Source of the DNA: an uncultured Pelagibacteraceae bacterium
GTDB taxonomy: Bacteria; Pseudomonadota; Alphaproteobacteria; Pelagibacterales; Pelagibacteraceae
Direction of reading: 5' to 3'
DNA length: 64,000 bases
Assembly (NCBI GenBank): GCA_902560805.1
Contig: CACENW010000003.1
Span: 62,001-126,000 of the forward strand
Shown here one piece after another: positions 1 through 10,352 of the stretch. The notes below the pieces were generated by a model that was not told the origin of the DNA, did not search any database, and worked only from the letters and a program-made list of their open reading frames with translations. How positions within the stretch are numbered: position 1 is the stretch's first letter; the number at the start of each line of letters is the position of its first letter. Made by a program: the position numbers and the translations under genes.

Positions 1-71
1 TTTGATTGCCTAACGTAAGTATCTCTTCGTTGTTTATTAACCCAATTTTTTGAAATTTTATTTTTTTTCAA
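1..71 (-). CDS. rlmE: 23S rRNA (uridine-2'-O-)-methyltransferase RlmE/FtsJ, N-terminus only (runs off the window)
   Basis: Only the first 23 codons are present. The minus strand opens with TTG at 71-69, directly after the TAA of the upstream glycosyltransferase gene, and stays open to the window edge. The residues read KKNKISKNWVNKQRRDTYVR, which fits the conserved N-terminus of RlmE (a lysine/serine-rich start, then an NW or RW pair, then D-x-YV). RlmE 2'-O-methylates U2552 of 23S rRNA in the large subunit. The catalytic K-D-K-E residues lie outside the window, so the call rests on the N-terminal pattern alone. TTG as the start codon is inferred from the absence of an ATG. Confidence 0.6.
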   Translation of the reverse strand, partial: MKKNKISKNWVNKQRRDTYVRQS

Positions 72-983
72 TTAATTTTCAAATCTTAAGCTTTTATTCA
101 ATGTCTTACCATCAAGAGTTTTGATTTCTATTTTGATATCCTTATTTAGTCTCATATCTTGATTATCTTTCCAAATACCTGCTGCAAGATGCATTATTCC
201 AATTTTGTTGTTTGGTAAATATGGTTCAACAAATGTATCATTTACCTCATCAAATTTTGGTAAAAGATTACTTGTTATCCAGTTACAATTTAGTGGTAAA
301 AATTCTGTTTCTAAATCATCAATATATACCGACATATTAATTGCTAGTCCTTCACTCCCAAAAATATTTCCAGCTTTTAACGCTTGAGACAAATTATTCT
401 GCCATGACGTCCACGCTTGAGAATTATTTTCTAACGAAAATACTCCTATGTTAATATGAGGAGCAAAAGCTAGTTTTCTTGCTTTATCTAAACTAATGTT
501 AGATTTAACTGCATGTTTAAAATTTTGCGATTTAACTATTGCAAGTTTACCAAATAACCAATTGACTCTTGATGTAATTTTATATCCAGGTCCTATAGTT
601 TGAGTAATACCTAACTTCCCATTATCACATGCTTTAAAATATAGCTCTACACACTCCCAATCATTTACCCAAGCATCACAATCAACCCAAAGAAATTTGT
701 CATAATTAGGAAAATATTTTGGAAGAAATGCTCTTGAAACTTGACTTTTTAACCATTCTCTTCCCTTGATTTTGCTTTCAGGAACTTTGATGTCCCACTC
801 TGCAGACTTAATTTCATCTACTTTAGATAGCAATTTATTCTTTTGTTCTTCTGATAATCCTGCATCCAAAACACATATTGCTGTATCTTTGCTCTCTTTG
901 AACCGTTTAATAGAGTCTATTAATTCATCCAATAAAGGGAAATAATTAGAGTCAGCTAGTGAAACAATGGTTTTTTTTTTCAT
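72..983 (-). CDS. Glycosyltransferase, GT8-like fold
   Basis: A 303-residue soluble protein with the layout of a GT-A nucleotide-sugar transferase. The start (KKKTIVSLADSNYF) resembles the first beta strand of GT8-type enzymes. A D-x-D metal-binding motif sits at Asp101-Cys-Asp103 within LWVDCDAW. A histidine-containing stretch near the C-terminus (GIMHLAAGIWK) resembles the HxxGxxKPW region of GT8. There is no signal peptide or membrane segment, so it probably acts in the cytoplasm on a surface glycan or lipid. The acceptor and sugar cannot be told. Its ATG overlaps the stop codon of pssA by one base (TAATG), so it is probably co-transcribed with pssA and psd. Confidence 0.65.
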   Translation of the reverse strand: MKKKTIVSLADSNYFPLLDELIDSIKRFKESKDTAICVLDAGLSEEQKNKLLSKVDEIKSAEWDIKVPESKIKGREWLKSQVSRAFLPKYFPNYDKFLWVDCDAWVNDWECVELYFKACDNGKLGITQTIGPGYKITSRVNWLFGKLAIVKSQNFKHAVKSNISLDKARKLAFAPHINIGVFSLENNSQAWTSWQNNLSQALKAGNIFGSEGLAINMSVYIDDLETEFLPLNCNWITSNLLPKFDEVNDTFVEPYLPNNKIGIMHLAAGIWKDNQDMRLNKDIKIEIKTLDGKTLNKSLRFEN

Positions 984-1789
984 TACAATACATCTTCAAG
1001 ATCATCATCTTCATCATCATAATTTTGACCTTCATTTTGCTTTTTAAGTTTTTGATAATGAAAAAAACTTATTGGAAGCATAAATAAATAAATTAAAGCA
1101 CTTACTGAAATCACATTAAAAGGATAAATTAACAGTAATCCAAAAAATAAGACAATTCCAAATAATAAAAATATTGTAGCTTTTCTTTGAATCACAATTT
1201 TTTTAAATGAATAACTTGGAAACTTACTGATCAATAAAAAAGATGTGACAATAAAAAATATAGGCACAATAATTGCATAATCTATTTTAAGTAATTCAAT
1301 ACTAGACATACTAAATATCAGTGGTGTTAATACTAAAATTCCACCAGCTGGAGATGGGACACCCTCAAAAAAATTATCTCTCCAAGATGGTTCACCTCCT
1401 GTATTTACATTAAAACGTGCCAATCTTAATGCAACGCAAATTACATATATTAAACAAACTAACCATCCAAACCTTCCAAGTTCATTTAGTTTCCAAAAAT
1501 ACATAATAAAAGCAGGAGCAACCCCAAAACTTATCATATCAGTCAAGGAATCAAGTTCTTTTCCAACTTTTGATGTACCTTTAATCAATCTTGCTATTCT
1601 TCCATCTAATCCATCAATGACTGCTGCAATAATTATTGCAATAATTGCAAACTCATATCTTCCATCTAAAGCAAATCTTATAGAAGTAAGACCAATACAA
1701 ACACCTATAAGTGTAAGCATGTTAGGTAAAATTACTCTAGCACTTCTCTTTTCAGGAACTATTTTAAAATTTTTTTTGGGTTGTTGCAT
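983..1789 (-). CDS. pssA: CDP-diacylglycerol--serine O-phosphatidyltransferase
   Basis: A 268-residue membrane enzyme that condenses CDP-diacylglycerol with serine to give phosphatidylserine. The CDP-alcohol phosphotransferase signature is complete: DGLDGRIAR, then G eight residues on, then the D-x3-D pair (ELDSLTDMISFG). Several hydrophobic segments follow, and the C-terminus is very acidic (EDDDLEDVL). It lies two bases downstream of psd, the next enzyme of the pathway, so the pair makes phosphatidylethanolamine from a single transcript. Length is normal for the PssA subfamily with multiple membrane spans. Confidence 0.92.
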   Translation of the reverse strand: MQQPKKNFKIVPEKRSARVILPNMLTLIGVCIGLTSIRFALDGRYEFAIIAIIIAAVIDGLDGRIARLIKGTSKVGKELDSLTDMISFGVAPAFIMYFWKLNELGRFGWLVCLIYVICVALRLARFNVNTGGEPSWRDNFFEGVPSPAGGILVLTPLIFSMSSIELLKIDYAIIVPIFFIVTSFLLISKFPSYSFKKIVIQRKATIFLLFGIVLFFGLLLIYPFNVISVSALIYLFMLPISFFHYQKLKKQNEGQNYDDEDDDLEDVL

Positions 1790-1791
1790 AT

Positions 1792-2439
1792 TTATCTTTT
1801 GGCTAATAGAGTTTCCCCTGAAATAGCAGTTTGACCAATTTTTACTAATGGTTCATAATTTTCATAGTAAACATCTGCTCTGCTTCCAAATCTTATCATT
1901 CCAATTCGGTCACCTTGATTAAGTGTTTGATCTTTATTGGTCTCACAAACAATTCTTCTTGCAACTAAACCTGCTATTTGAACTACAATAATATCATTAC
2001 CGTGATTGTCTTTTAGTTTGTAATAATTCCTTTCATTATCTTCACTTGCTTTATCTAGTGAAGCATTTAAAAATTTTCCTGGCTTATATAAAATATCTTC
2101 AACTTTTCCTGAACAAGGAGTTCTATTTACATGACAATCAAATACATTCATAAAGATACTAATTTTTTGAAATTTCTTGTTTTCTAAATTTAACTCTTTT
2201 GGACCATCTACCTCTTCAACTTTAATCACCTCACCATCCGCAGGGCTTACTAGATAATTATCATCTCCTATGATTGTTCTTTCAGGATCTCTAAAGAAAT
2301 AATAAACCCATATAGTTAACAGCAACCCTATTAATCCTAAAAATCCATTTACGATTAATAAGATGATTGTAATGAAACCTGCAATTACAATAAACTTGTA
2401 ACCTTCAGTGTGTATCTTTGGAAATATCTTGGTAAACAT
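1792..2439 (-). CDS. psd: Phosphatidylserine decarboxylase proenzyme
   Basis: A 215-residue protein of the short PSD class that converts phosphatidylserine to phosphatidylethanolamine. The self-cleavage site is the Gly-Ser pair in RFGSRADVY near residue 190; cleavage there turns the serine into the pyruvoyl cofactor. The N-terminus has two hydrophobic segments (residues about 15-50), followed by the typical FFRDPER and SPADG motifs. It is the first gene of the psd-pssA-glycosyltransferase run, and its start is divergent from icd across a 76-base gap that must carry both promoters. Confidence 0.93.
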   Translation of the reverse strand: MFTKIFPKIHTEGYKFIVIAGFITIILLIVNGFLGLIGLLLTIWVYYFFRDPERTIIGDDNYLVSPADGEVIKVEEVDGPKELNLENKKFQKISIFMNVFDCHVNRTPCSGKVEDILYKPGKFLNASLDKASEDNERNYYKLKDNHGNDIIVVQIAGLVARRIVCETNKDQTLNQGDRIGMIRFGSRADVYYENYEPLVKIGQTAISGETLLAKR

Positions 2440-2515
2440 ATTCTTCTATTTGCTAATTTTCGATTAATATGTATATAAACCAATCAAATTCAATTAATAA
2501 GATAAATTTAATTTA

Positions 2516-3730
2516 ATGAGCAAAATCAAGGTAAATAACCCAGTTGTCGAGTTAGATGGCGATGAAATGACTAGAATTATTTGGGAGTTTATTAAGAACA
2601 AATTAATCTTACCATATATCGATCTTGGTATTGAATATTACGATCTTGGAATGAAAAGTAGAGATAATACTGATGACCAGATCACAATAGACTCAGCAAA
2701 TGCAATCAAGAAAATTGGTGTTGGAATTAAATGTGCAACTATCACTCCAGATGAAGCAAGAGTTGAAGAATTTGATTTAAAAAAAATGTGGAGATCTCCT
2801 AATGGAACAATAAGAAACATTATCGGAGGAACAGTATTCAGAGAGCCAATTATTTGTAAAAATATTCCAAAGCTAGTACCTTCTTGGACAGATCCTGTAA
2901 TTATTGGAAGACATGCTTTTGGAGATCAATATAGAGCAACTGATTTTAAAGTACCTGGTAAAGGTAAAATGGAAGTTAAATGGACTTCTGAGGATGGAAA
3001 AGATGAAATAAAATACGAGGTATTTAATTTTACAGGTCCAGGGGTAGCACTATCAATGTACAATTTAGATAAATCTATTCAAGACTTTGCAAGATCATGT
3101 TTTAGCTATGGCTTAATTAAAAAATGGCCTGTGTATATGTCGACAAAAAATACAATTTTAAAACAATACGATGGAAGATTTAAAGATATTTTCCAAGAAG
3201 TTTTTGACAATGAATATAAAAAAGAGTTTGAAAAACATAATTTAACTTACGAGCACAGATTAATCGATGACATGGTTGCGTGTGCAATGAAATGGAGTGG
3301 AAAATATATTTGGGCGTGTAAAAATTATGATGGTGATGTTCAATCAGATACTATGGCTCAAGGTTATGGGTCATTAGGTTTGATGACAAGTACCCTATTA
3401 ACTCCTGATGGAAAAGTTATGGAAGCTGAAGCAGCTCATGGAACTGTAACCAGACACTACAGAATGCATCAACAAGGAAAAGAAACTTCGACAAATCCTA
3501 TAGCATCTATATTTGCATGGACAAGAGGATTGGCGCACAGAGGAAAATTAGATAACAATCAAGAATTAATTAAATTTGCTCAAACATTAGAGGCAGTATG
3601 TATTGAGTGTGTTGAAAATGGTTCAATGACAAAAGATTTAGCAATTCTTGTAGGTCCAAATAGTAAATTCTTAACTACAAATCAATTTTTAGATGAAATT
3701 GATGGTAATTTAAAAAAAAAATTAAACTAA
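2516..3730 (+). CDS. icd: Isocitrate dehydrogenase (NADP+), eukaryote-type homodimer
   Basis: A 404-residue TCA-cycle enzyme that oxidises isocitrate to 2-oxoglutarate and CO2 with NADP+. The sequence is of the dimeric subfamily shared by mitochondria and many alphaproteobacteria: an early ELDGDEMTR motif, the substrate-binding RSPNGTIRN loop around residue 95, and the metal-binding aspartates in the DDMVA and QSDTMAQG regions. Length is exactly what that subfamily shows. It converges on alaS, and the two stop regions overlap by nine bases, so no terminator fits between them. Confidence 0.95.
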   Translation: MSKIKVNNPVVELDGDEMTRIIWEFIKNKLILPYIDLGIEYYDLGMKSRDNTDDQITIDSANAIKKIGVGIKCATITPDEARVEEFDLKKMWRSPNGTIRNIIGGTVFREPIICKNIPKLVPSWTDPVIIGRHAFGDQYRATDFKVPGKGKMEVKWTSEDGKDEIKYEVFNFTGPGVALSMYNLDKSIQDFARSCFSYGLIKKWPVYMSTKNTILKQYDGRFKDIFQEVFDNEYKKEFEKHNLTYEHRLIDDMVACAMKWSGKYIWACKNYDGDVQSDTMAQGYGSLGLMTSTLLTPDGKVMEAEAAHGTVTRHYRMHQQGKETSTNPIASIFAWTRGLAHRGKLDNNQELIKFAQTLEAVCIECVENGSMTKDLAILVGPNSKFLTTNQFLDEIDGNLKKKLN

Positions 3731-6388
3731 ACTCTTAAGCTTTCCAAAAGCTTCTTCAATTTTTGATTGATCCTGTCCACCAGCTTGAGCAAAGTCTTTT
3801 CTTCCTCCGCCGCCTTTACCACCAATTATTTCAGATCCAACTTTAACAAATTGAACTGCATCAAACTTACTGGTAAAATTGTCTGTTACTCCAACAGCTA
3901 ATCCAACCTTGTCATCTTTATTTGCAAATACAACCACAATACCTTCGCCTAAATCCTTTTTACCTTTATCTACAAGTTTTCTTAATTCTTTTGGAGGCAA
4001 TCCATCTATTTTTTGAAGTCTTAACTTAACTCCATTAATTTCTTCATCTTTAATAATATTTTTTGATTTATCCTCTAAAATCGCATTTACCGAGATAGTT
4101 TCTAATTGTTTAGTTAAATTTTTTATTAAAGTTTTTTGATCAACTTTTTCTAAACTTGGTTTTCCTCCTAATTTAATAATTTGCTGACTTAAATCTTTTA
4201 TTGTTTCTTCGTCTTTTTCTGCAGATAGGTTTGATAATTTCTCTTTATTTTTTAAATATTCCTCTAATTGCTTGTCTCTTAAAGCCTCAATTCTTCTAAC
4301 ACCTGCAGCAATTGATGACTGGCTGACGATCTTAAATTTACCAATATCACCAGTGTTTTTGACGTGTGTTCCACCACATAATTCTGTTGAAAAATATTTT
4401 CCATCCTCATCTCCCATTGAAAGAACCCTTACTTCATCACCGTATTTTTCCCCAAATAATGCTAAAGCACCATTTTCAACTGCTTCATCAGGTGTCATTA
4501 ATCTAGTTTTTACGTCTGATTTTTTTGAAACCATGCTGTTTACAAATTCTTCAATTTTATCAATCTCTTCAATCTGTATCGGCTTCATATGACTAAAATC
4601 AAATCTTAATCTACTTGGTTCAACTAAAGAGCCTTTTTGGGTTACGTGATCACCCAGAACTCTTCTTAATGACTCATGTAGAAGATGTGTTGCGGAGTGA
4701 TAAGCCCTGGTATTATCTCTTCTCTCAACATCTATTTTTAATTCAACATTATCTTGTAATTTTAAAGATCCACTAACAACTTTTCCATAATGAACAAATA
4801 AATCACCTAATTTTTTTTGAACATCTGTCACTTCAAATTTAAAGTCATTTGATATAATTTCACCAGTATCTCCTACTTGACCTCCCGACTCTCCATAAAA
4901 AGGTGTTTGATTTACAATAATCATTCCTTCATCATTTTCGTTTAATTGATCAACTTCTTTATTGTCTTTTAAGAGAGACAACACAACACCTTCAGCTTGA
5001 TTAGTTTCGTATCCCAAAAATTCAGTTGCTTCTAGCTTGTCTTTTATTCCAAACCAAATATCTTCAACTGCAGCATCACCTGAACCTTTCCAATTTTTCT
5101 TAGCAAGCTCCCTACTTTCCTTCATCAAAGATTGAAACTTTCCAGTATCAATTGACATTGATTTATTTCTTAAAATATCTTCTGTAAGATCTAATGGGAA
5201 ACCATAAGTATCATACAATTTAAATGCAACTTCTCCAGGTAAAACTTTATCTATTTTAGATATTTCATCATTTAAAATTTTTATACCTCTATCTAATAAA
5301 ACTAAGAATTTTTCTTCTTCCATTTTTAGAGTTTCTTTAATTAAAGATTCTGCTCTAACTAACTCTGGATAGTTTCCAGACATTTCATTTTTAAGAGTAT
5401 CGAACAAATTATAAAAAACTGGTTCCTTAGAACCCAATAAGTGAGAATGTCTCATCCCTCTTCTCATTATTCTTCGTAGAACATATCCTCTACCTTCATT
5501 AGATGGCAAAACACCTTCTGCTATTAAAAAAGAGCTTGCTCTTAAGTGATCAGCAATAACTCTAAAACTTGAAAGATTAGATTTATCTGATTTAACTTTT
5601 ACAATTTCTGATGCGGAATTTATTATTTTTTTAAAGTGGTCTGTTTCATAATTATCATGCGTACTCTGCAATAAAGCTGCAATTCTCTCTAAACCCATAC
5701 CAGTATCAACAGATGGCTTTGGAAGATTTATTCTTTTATCCTTTGTAACTTGTTCAAATTGCATAAAGACTAAATTCCAGATTTCAATAAATCTATCTCC
5801 ATCCTCATCTTTAGTTCCAGGTAAACCTCCTGGTAAATGATCTCCGTGGTCAAAAAAGATTTCTGAACAAGGGCCGCATGGACCTGTCTCACCCATTGAC
5901 CAAAAATTGTCTGATGTAGCAATTCTAATTATTCGATCATCGCTAAAACCCGCTATTTTCTTCCAAAAATTAAAGGCTTCATCATCTTCATGAAATACAG
6001 TTACATAAAGTCTACTTTTATCTATTCCAAAATCTTTTGTTATTAAGTCCCAAGCATAATGAATTGCTTGTTCTTTAAAATAATCTCCAAAAGAAAAATT
6101 TCCTAACATTTCAAAAAATGTATGGTGACGAGGTGTATAACCAACATTTTCTAAATCATTGTGCTTACCACCTGCCCTCACACATTTTTGTGAAGTTGTA
6201 GCTCTCACATAATCTCTTTTTTCTAATCCTGTAAAAACATTCTTAAATTGAACCATTCCAGAATTTGCAAACATCAATGTAGGATCGTTGTTAGGAACTA
6301 AATTACTAGACTCAACAATCTTGTGATCGTTCTTTTCAAAATACTTTAGAAAAGTACTACGTATTTCATTTAAAGTTTTGTCTGCCAT
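3722..6388 (-). CDS. alaS: Alanyl-tRNA synthetase
   Basis: An 888-residue class II synthetase that charges tRNA-Ala and edits mischarged Ser/Gly. All domains are seen in order: an aminoacylation core (residues 1-450, with [19 protein letters not shown] and GMGLERIA); an editing domain with the zinc-binding HSATHLLHE and the CGGTH motif; and a C-terminal DHHA1-like C-Ala domain ending in [14 protein letters not shown]. Length is standard. It lies downstream of recA in the same direction, separated by a strong hairpin, so it probably has its own promoter in the 93-base gap. Confidence 0.97.
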   Translation of the reverse strand: MADKTLNEIRSTFLKYFEKNDHKIVESSNLVPNNDPTLMFANSGMVQFKNVFTGLEKRDYVRATTSQKCVRAGGKHNDLENVGYTPRHHTFFEMLGNFSFGDYFKEQAIHYAWDLITKDFGIDKSRLYVTVFHEDDEAFNFWKKIAGFSDDRIIRIATSDNFWSMGETGPCGPCSEIFFDHGDHLPGGLPGTKDEDGDRFIEIWNLVFMQFEQVTKDKRINLPKPSVDTGMGLERIAALLQSTHDNYETDHFKKIINSASEIVKVKSDKSNLSSFRVIADHLRASSFLIAEGVLPSNEGRGYVLRRIMRRGMRHSHLLGSKEPVFYNLFDTLKNEMSGNYPELVRAESLIKETLKMEEEKFLVLLDRGIKILNDEISKIDKVLPGEVAFKLYDTYGFPLDLTEDILRNKSMSIDTGKFQSLMKESRELAKKNWKGSGDAAVEDIWFGIKDKLEATEFLGYETNQAEGVVLSLLKDNKEVDQLNENDEGMIIVNQTPFYGESGGQVGDTGEIISNDFKFEVTDVQKKLGDLFVHYGKVVSGSLKLQDNVELKIDVERRDNTRAYHSATHLLHESLRRVLGDHVTQKGSLVEPSRLRFDFSHMKPIQIEEIDKIEEFVNSMVSKKSDVKTRLMTPDEAVENGALALFGEKYGDEVRVLSMGDEDGKYFSTELCGGTHVKNTGDIGKFKIVSQSSIAAGVRRIEALRDKQLEEYLKNKEKLSNLSAEKDEETIKDLSQQIIKLGGKPSLEKVDQKTLIKNLTKQLETISVNAILEDKSKNIIKDEEINGVKLRLQKIDGLPPKELRKLVDKGKKDLGEGIVVVFANKDDKVGLAVGVTDNFTSKFDAVQFVKVGSEIIGGKGGGGRKDFAQAGGQDQSKIEEAFGKLKSLV

Positions 6389-6434
6389 ATTTTTAAAATA
6401 CAGCTTTTTTATTCTATGTCTAGATATCGAAGGG

Positions 6435-6466
6435 AAAAAAGGCGCTTAAATTAAGCGCCTTTTATT
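6435..6466 (-). terminator. Rho-independent terminator after recA
   Basis: The arms GGCGCTTA (6441-6448) and TAAGCGCC (6452-6459) pair around a three-base loop, and flanking A and T runs extend the stem. Read on the minus strand, the stem is followed by a T tract (six T at 6435-6440). It sits 16 bases beyond the recA stop codon and 47 bases before the alaS start, so it separates the two transcripts. Confidence 0.85.
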
Positions 6467-6481
6467 AATAAAGATGACCTA

Positions 6482-7636
6482 TTAATTCTTTTTAGATGGA
6501 GGAGCAGCTTCTGCTTTTTCAGCTTCTTCTTTTTCAGCTACTTTCTTTTCTTTCTCTAATTTTTCAGGATCTATCGGGTTTCCTTCTATTTTCTTAGAAA
6601 TCACACCTGCTTTTTCCCTAATTGCCATTTCTATTTCTGCAGCAACTTTAGGATTTTGAGCTAGATAAGTCTTAGCATTCTCTCTACCTTGACCAATCTT
6701 CTCACCTTTGTAAGCATACCATGCACCTGACTTTTCAATTATATCTGCTTTAGAACCAAGATCGACTAATTCACCCATCTTGCTAATTCCTCTTCCATAC
6801 ATCAAATCAAATTCAACAACTTTAAATGGTGGTGCTACTTTATTCTTAACTACCTTCACTCTTGTAGAGTTACCAATAATTTCATCTTTATCTTTGATGG
6901 CACCAATTCTCCTAATATCCATTCTTACAGATGAATAAAACTTAAGTGCATTACCACCTGATGTTGTCTCTGGACTTCCAAACATAACTCCAATTTTCAT
7001 TCTGATTTGGTTGATGAAAATCATCATTGTATTTGTATTTGAAATTGAACCTGTTAATTTTCTCAAAGCCTGACTCATTAATCTTGATTGAAGACCAACA
7101 TGATGATCTCCCATCTCTCCTTCAATCTCAGCTTTTGGTGTTAAGGCTGCAACAGAGTCAATTACAATAACTGAAATAGAGCCTGATTTTACTAGTGTAT
7201 CAGCAATTTCTAACGCTTGTTCACCAGTATCTGGCTGTGAAATTAAAAGTTCTTCTGTATTTACACCTAATTTTTTTGCATAAACTGGATCTAAAGCATG
7301 CTCTGCATCAACAAATGCACAAATGCCTCCAGCTTTTTGGGCTTCAGCAACAACTTGTAATGCTAATGTTGTTTTTCCAGATGACTCTGGTCCGTAAACT
7401 TCGACAATTCTTCCTTTTGGTAATCCGCCTATACCTAAAGCTAAATCAAGACTTAAAGAACCTGTTGAAACAGACTCGATATCCATCGCTCTCTTTTCAC
7501 CAAGCTTCATTACAGAGCCTTTTCCAAAATTATCTGTAATTTGAGCTATTGCAGCATCTAGTGCTTTGTTCTTTTCTTTACTATCCATTTCTTGATCTTT
7601 AGTAGATTTAACTACTTTTAGGTTACTTTTCGTCAT
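6482..7636 (-). CDS. recA: Recombinase RecA
   Basis: A 384-residue strand-exchange protein and co-protease for LexA/UmuD cleavage. The Walker A motif GPESSGKTT is at residues 82-90, the Walker B region is [10 protein letters not shown], and the family signature ALKFYSSVR is present. Compared with E. coli it has a longer, charged N-terminal extension and a lysine/glutamate-rich C-terminal tail ([18 protein letters not shown]), which is usual for regulatory acidic RecA tails. The start is preceded by an AGAGGC purine-rich site. A LexA-box-like element lies about 50 bases upstream. It is isolated from alaS by a terminator. Confidence 0.98.
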   Translation of the reverse strand: MTKSNLKVVKSTKDQEMDSKEKNKALDAAIAQITDNFGKGSVMKLGEKRAMDIESVSTGSLSLDLALGIGGLPKGRIVEVYGPESSGKTTLALQVVAEAQKAGGICAFVDAEHALDPVYAKKLGVNTEELLISQPDTGEQALEIADTLVKSGSISVIVIDSVAALTPKAEIEGEMGDHHVGLQSRLMSQALRKLTGSISNTNTMMIFINQIRMKIGVMFGSPETTSGGNALKFYSSVRMDIRRIGAIKDKDEIIGNSTRVKVVKNKVAPPFKVVEFDLMYGRGISKMGELVDLGSKADIIEKSGAWYAYKGEKIGQGRENAKTYLAQNPKVAAEIEMAIREKAGVISKKIEGNPIDPEKLEKEKKVAEKEEAEKAEAAPPSKKN

Positions 7637-7685
7637 TTTTTGCCTCTTTTTTTACGTTTTTTAACAGTCGAATCATGATTTAAAT

Positions 7686-7700
7686 GTACACATTTTGTTC
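7686..7700 (-). promoter_or_regulatory. Candidate SOS (LexA-type) operator in the recA promoter
   Basis: The plus strand reads GTAC, seven bases, GTTC; the minus strand therefore reads GAAC-N7-GTAC. The established alphaproteobacterial LexA box is the direct repeat GTTC-N7-GTTC, so seven of eight core bases match. A possible -35 TTGCTA lies just upstream on the minus strand and a weak -10 (TACATT) overlaps the box, which is where a repressor would block polymerase. No lexA gene is in the window, so the regulator is inferred. Confidence 0.45.
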
Positions 7701-7744
7701 TCATTAGCAAGATCTTTGTTTTTAATGGGTAAAAAAGGACTGAA

Positions 7745-9043
7745 TTACTTAAGATTTAAATAGTCGCTATTTAAAAGACCTACTGATTTTAAAACTCTAT
7801 ATTGAGATAACAAATAGCTTCTTTCAGCTTCAGCAAGATTAATTTTTGCGTTAATTAAGTTTGATCTAGATTGAAGAACATCAAAAGTAGATCTTCCAGA
7901 TCCACTTTCATACTCAAAACTAATTCCTTCAGTTGCAACTTCTGAAGCTTTAACTTGTGACTGTACAGCTTGTAAAAAGCTTCTTGAAGATTGTAAAGTT
8001 GACCAAGAAGAAGTCACTGATTGTGTATTATTTTTCTGAGCATTCTCTAATAATAATCTTTTCATACCTTTAGCTTGAAGATTTTTGGTTACATTAGATT
8101 TATTTTTTCCACCAAATTGAAAAGGCCATGAAACAGTTGCTTGTAAAACATCTTTCTCTCTTTCATCGTAAGTTGAACTTAAATCATCAGTGTAAGTTCT
8201 TTCTAATGAAATTTTTGCTGTAGGTGAAAGATCTGATCTTGCAATTTTTACATCTAGTTCTGATTGTCCATATTCTATTTCTGCAATAATCAGTTCTGGG
8301 CTTTTCTCCAAAGATATTTTTTTAGCTTCGCTCAAATTTTTAGGGATAGTTACTTGTGCATTATATATTTTTTTTAATTTTGCCTCTTCTGCAATAGTAC
8401 CAATTACATTTTCATAATTTAGTTTACTCGTAACTATATTATTTTGTGCCTCAATATATCTTGCTTGAGCACCAGCTAGAGAGGATTGGGATTGTGCTAA
8501 ATCAGATGCAGTGATTTGTCCTCTACTTAATCTAGCATTATCTAATTCAAATTGTCTTTGAAGTAAGTTTACGTTTTCTTCATTTATGTTTAATTTTTCA
8601 TAAGCCAAAATTAATCCTGTATATGCCTCAATAGCTCTTAAGAATATTTCTTGTTCTTTTTGTATTAATTTTGCTTCTGTTAAATTTAGTCCTAATTTAC
8701 TTTTTTCGTATTCTGTTTTCCTTCCACTACCATCAAGTAATGTTTGCTCAAGTTTAATTGAAGCTGATGATGTGTCCACATCTGTAACTGATGCATCTGC
8801 ACCAGCTTGTGTAGTAATTTCATTTGTTTCCTCAAAATTTTTTTTACCAGTAAGAGTTAAAGTAGGTAATAAATCACTTCTAGACATATTGATTACTTCT
8901 TGCTGAATTTCTAAATTTTTTCTCTCTGCTTGAAGTTCTAGATTGTTATCAAAAGTTTGTTTTAGTGCTTCTTGTAAAGTAGCTGAAAATGCACTTAATG
9001 GAAAAATGATCGTGCAAAAGATAATTAATAAAAATTTTTTCAT
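7745..9043 (-). CDS. tolC: TolC-family outer-membrane efflux/secretion channel
   Basis: A 432-residue protein with an N-terminal signal peptide ending near SAFSA and two repeated helical halves of the outer membrane efflux protein family (LxxAL..TFDNN at the start of the first half and AKKISLEKSPELIIAE opening the second). TolC proteins form a trimeric beta barrel with a periplasmic alpha tunnel that works with type I secretion or RND pumps. No inner-membrane partner is adjacent, so it may serve several pumps. Its ATG overlaps the stop of the glycerate kinase gene by four bases (ATGA). The symbol is by family rather than proven orthology. Confidence 0.85.
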   Translation of the reverse strand: MKKFLLIIFCTIIFPLSAFSATLQEALKQTFDNNLELQAERKNLEIQQEVINMSRSDLLPTLTLTGKKNFEETNEITTQAGADASVTDVDTSSASIKLEQTLLDGSGRKTEYEKSKLGLNLTEAKLIQKEQEIFLRAIEAYTGLILAYEKLNINEENVNLLQRQFELDNARLSRGQITASDLAQSQSSLAGAQARYIEAQNNIVTSKLNYENVIGTIAEEAKLKKIYNAQVTIPKNLSEAKKISLEKSPELIIAEIEYGQSELDVKIARSDLSPTAKISLERTYTDDLSSTYDEREKDVLQATVSWPFQFGGKNKSNVTKNLQAKGMKRLLLENAQKNNTQSVTSSWSTLQSSRSFLQAVQSQVKASEVATEGISFEYESGSGRSTFDVLQSRSNLINAKINLAEAERSYLLSQYRVLKSVGLLNSDYLNLK

Positions 9044-9966
9044 TTATTGTATTTTATTGTCTTAATTTGATGGTTGCTATTTAAATTTAAAATAATTGTA
9101 GAATATTTTGGAGCAAATTGAAACATGTTCTGTGTAATTCTTTGGTAAGTTTGCATAAAATTAATCACATCTCCTTTACTCATTATTTTATGACTAGATT
9201 TATTTTTAGTATTTAACCACAACTTGTGCTCTTGTTTAAGTCTCCATTTCTGAAGCAAACTAAAATTTTTAGCTTTTAAATAAATCAAACAATTTAGTTG
9301 AGAATACAATTTTTTGTATTTTGTCTTTAGTTGATCATTTACATATTTTCTCCAAATTTGTTTTGGATCCTTAGTTCGTTCAAGAGAATTAATTGACTTT
9401 TTAAGTGTTTTGTTAACTTCTGCTCTTGCTCCAACACACCAGCCCTCAAATATAATTACATCTGGTTGCTCTTTAATATTATACCAATTTTTTTTGGGTG
9501 ATCGGTCATCAACTGCCTTGTTAAAACTTGGTAACTGAATTGATTTAAAGTTTTTGTTTTTTGATTTTTTAAAGAAATCCAACATAATTTTTACATCATG
9601 TGTCCCTGGTACTCCCCTCGTCATTAACATTGGATGAACTTTTTTTGACAAAATAGATCTTTCTTTTCTAGTTTTATAAAAATCATCAATAGAAATTTTA
9701 AATACTTTTAATTTAAAATATTTTTCTAATATTATTTTTATAATTGAGCTTATTGTTGTTTTGCCAGTACCTTGTCCTCCTGCTAAACCAACAAAGTAAG
9801 GTTTTTTATTATTTGCTTTTTTTGCAATCCAAAAACTTACTGGAATTAGAAAAGATTTAAGCATCTTATCTTTATTGCTAAATTTTTCTTTTGAGGTCTC
9901 TTGTGATTTAATAAATTTTATACAATCACTTTTAACTTTTTTAAAACACTCAGCAGTATATTGCAT
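9040..9966 (-). CDS. D-glycerate 3-kinase (GLYK-like P-loop kinase)
   Basis: A 308-residue P-loop kinase. The Walker A motif AGGQGTGKTT is at residues 62-71, followed by ISIDDFYKTR, MLMTRGVPGTHD and VIIFEGWCVG. This set is typical of the plant/yeast-type D-glycerate 3-kinase and its bacterial YggC-like relatives, distantly related to phosphoribulokinase and uridine kinase. The expected reaction is ATP plus D-glycerate to 3-phosphoglycerate. A longer frame opens at 10011, but that start would overlap the upstream gene by 38 bases; the ATG at 9966, just past that gene's stop, is preferred. It is coupled to the TolC gene downstream, a pairing with no obvious functional logic. Confidence 0.75.
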   Translation of the reverse strand: MQYTAECFKKVKSDCIKFIKSQETSKEKFSNKDKMLKSFLIPVSFWIAKKANNKKPYFVGLAGGQGTGKTTISSIIKIILEKYFKLKVFKISIDDFYKTRKERSILSKKVHPMLMTRGVPGTHDVKIMLDFFKKSKNKNFKSIQLPSFNKAVDDRSPKKNWYNIKEQPDVIIFEGWCVGARAEVNKTLKKSINSLERTKDPKQIWRKYVNDQLKTKYKKLYSQLNCLIYLKAKNFSLLQKWRLKQEHKLWLNTKNKSSHKIMSKGDVINFMQTYQRITQNMFQFAPKYSTIILNLNSNHQIKTIKYNK

Positions 9967-9973
9967 TGAACTT

Positions 9974-10339
9974 TTATTTTTCTTGATCCATTGGATGGTT
10001 GAGACCATCAAATTGAGCTATTTCTTTTATGTCTTCAACTTTAATCTCATCGACACATCCTAAATTAAAACCAGTCATAGCAGGTGCACTTCTTGGATTG
10101 TGATGAGTATAAATTCCACATTCAGTACAAAAATAATGGTTGGCAACTTTAGTATGATATTGATAAAGTTTTAATTTATCCTCTCCTTTAGTAACTTTAA
10201 AATCCTCATTTTTAACCATGCCCATTGTTGCATTTTTTCTTTTACAAATAGAACAATTACATCTTACAATTTTTGCTAATTCATTAACTGTAGCATTAAT
10301 TTCTGCTTCGACAGCTCCGCAATGACAATTTAGTTTCAT
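9974..10339 (-). CDS. GFA/CENP-V family zinc protein
   Basis: A 121-residue protein with the cysteine pattern of the glutathione-dependent formaldehyde-activating enzyme family: C-x-C near the N-terminus (NCHCGAVEAEI), CNCSICKRKN, and CTECG further on. These bind zinc. The final Gly-Cys region (GFNLGCVD) is also typical. Members were named for adding glutathione to formaldehyde, but most have no proven activity, so the function is open. It is followed closely by the kinase gene and preceded by a VOC gene 13 bases away, suggesting one transcript. Confidence 0.8.
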   Translation of the reverse strand: MKLNCHCGAVEAEINATVNELAKIVRCNCSICKRKNATMGMVKNEDFKVTKGEDKLKLYQYHTKVANHYFCTECGIYTHHNPRSAPAMTGFNLGCVDEIKVEDIKEIAQFDGLNHPMDQEK

Positions 10340-10352
10340 ATAGCTCCTATTT

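Noticed and set aside
7195-7539. Plus-strand Leu/Gln-rich frame of 114 residues inside recA
   Set aside because: It is antisense to the conserved RecA core and its composition is an artefact of the opposite frame.
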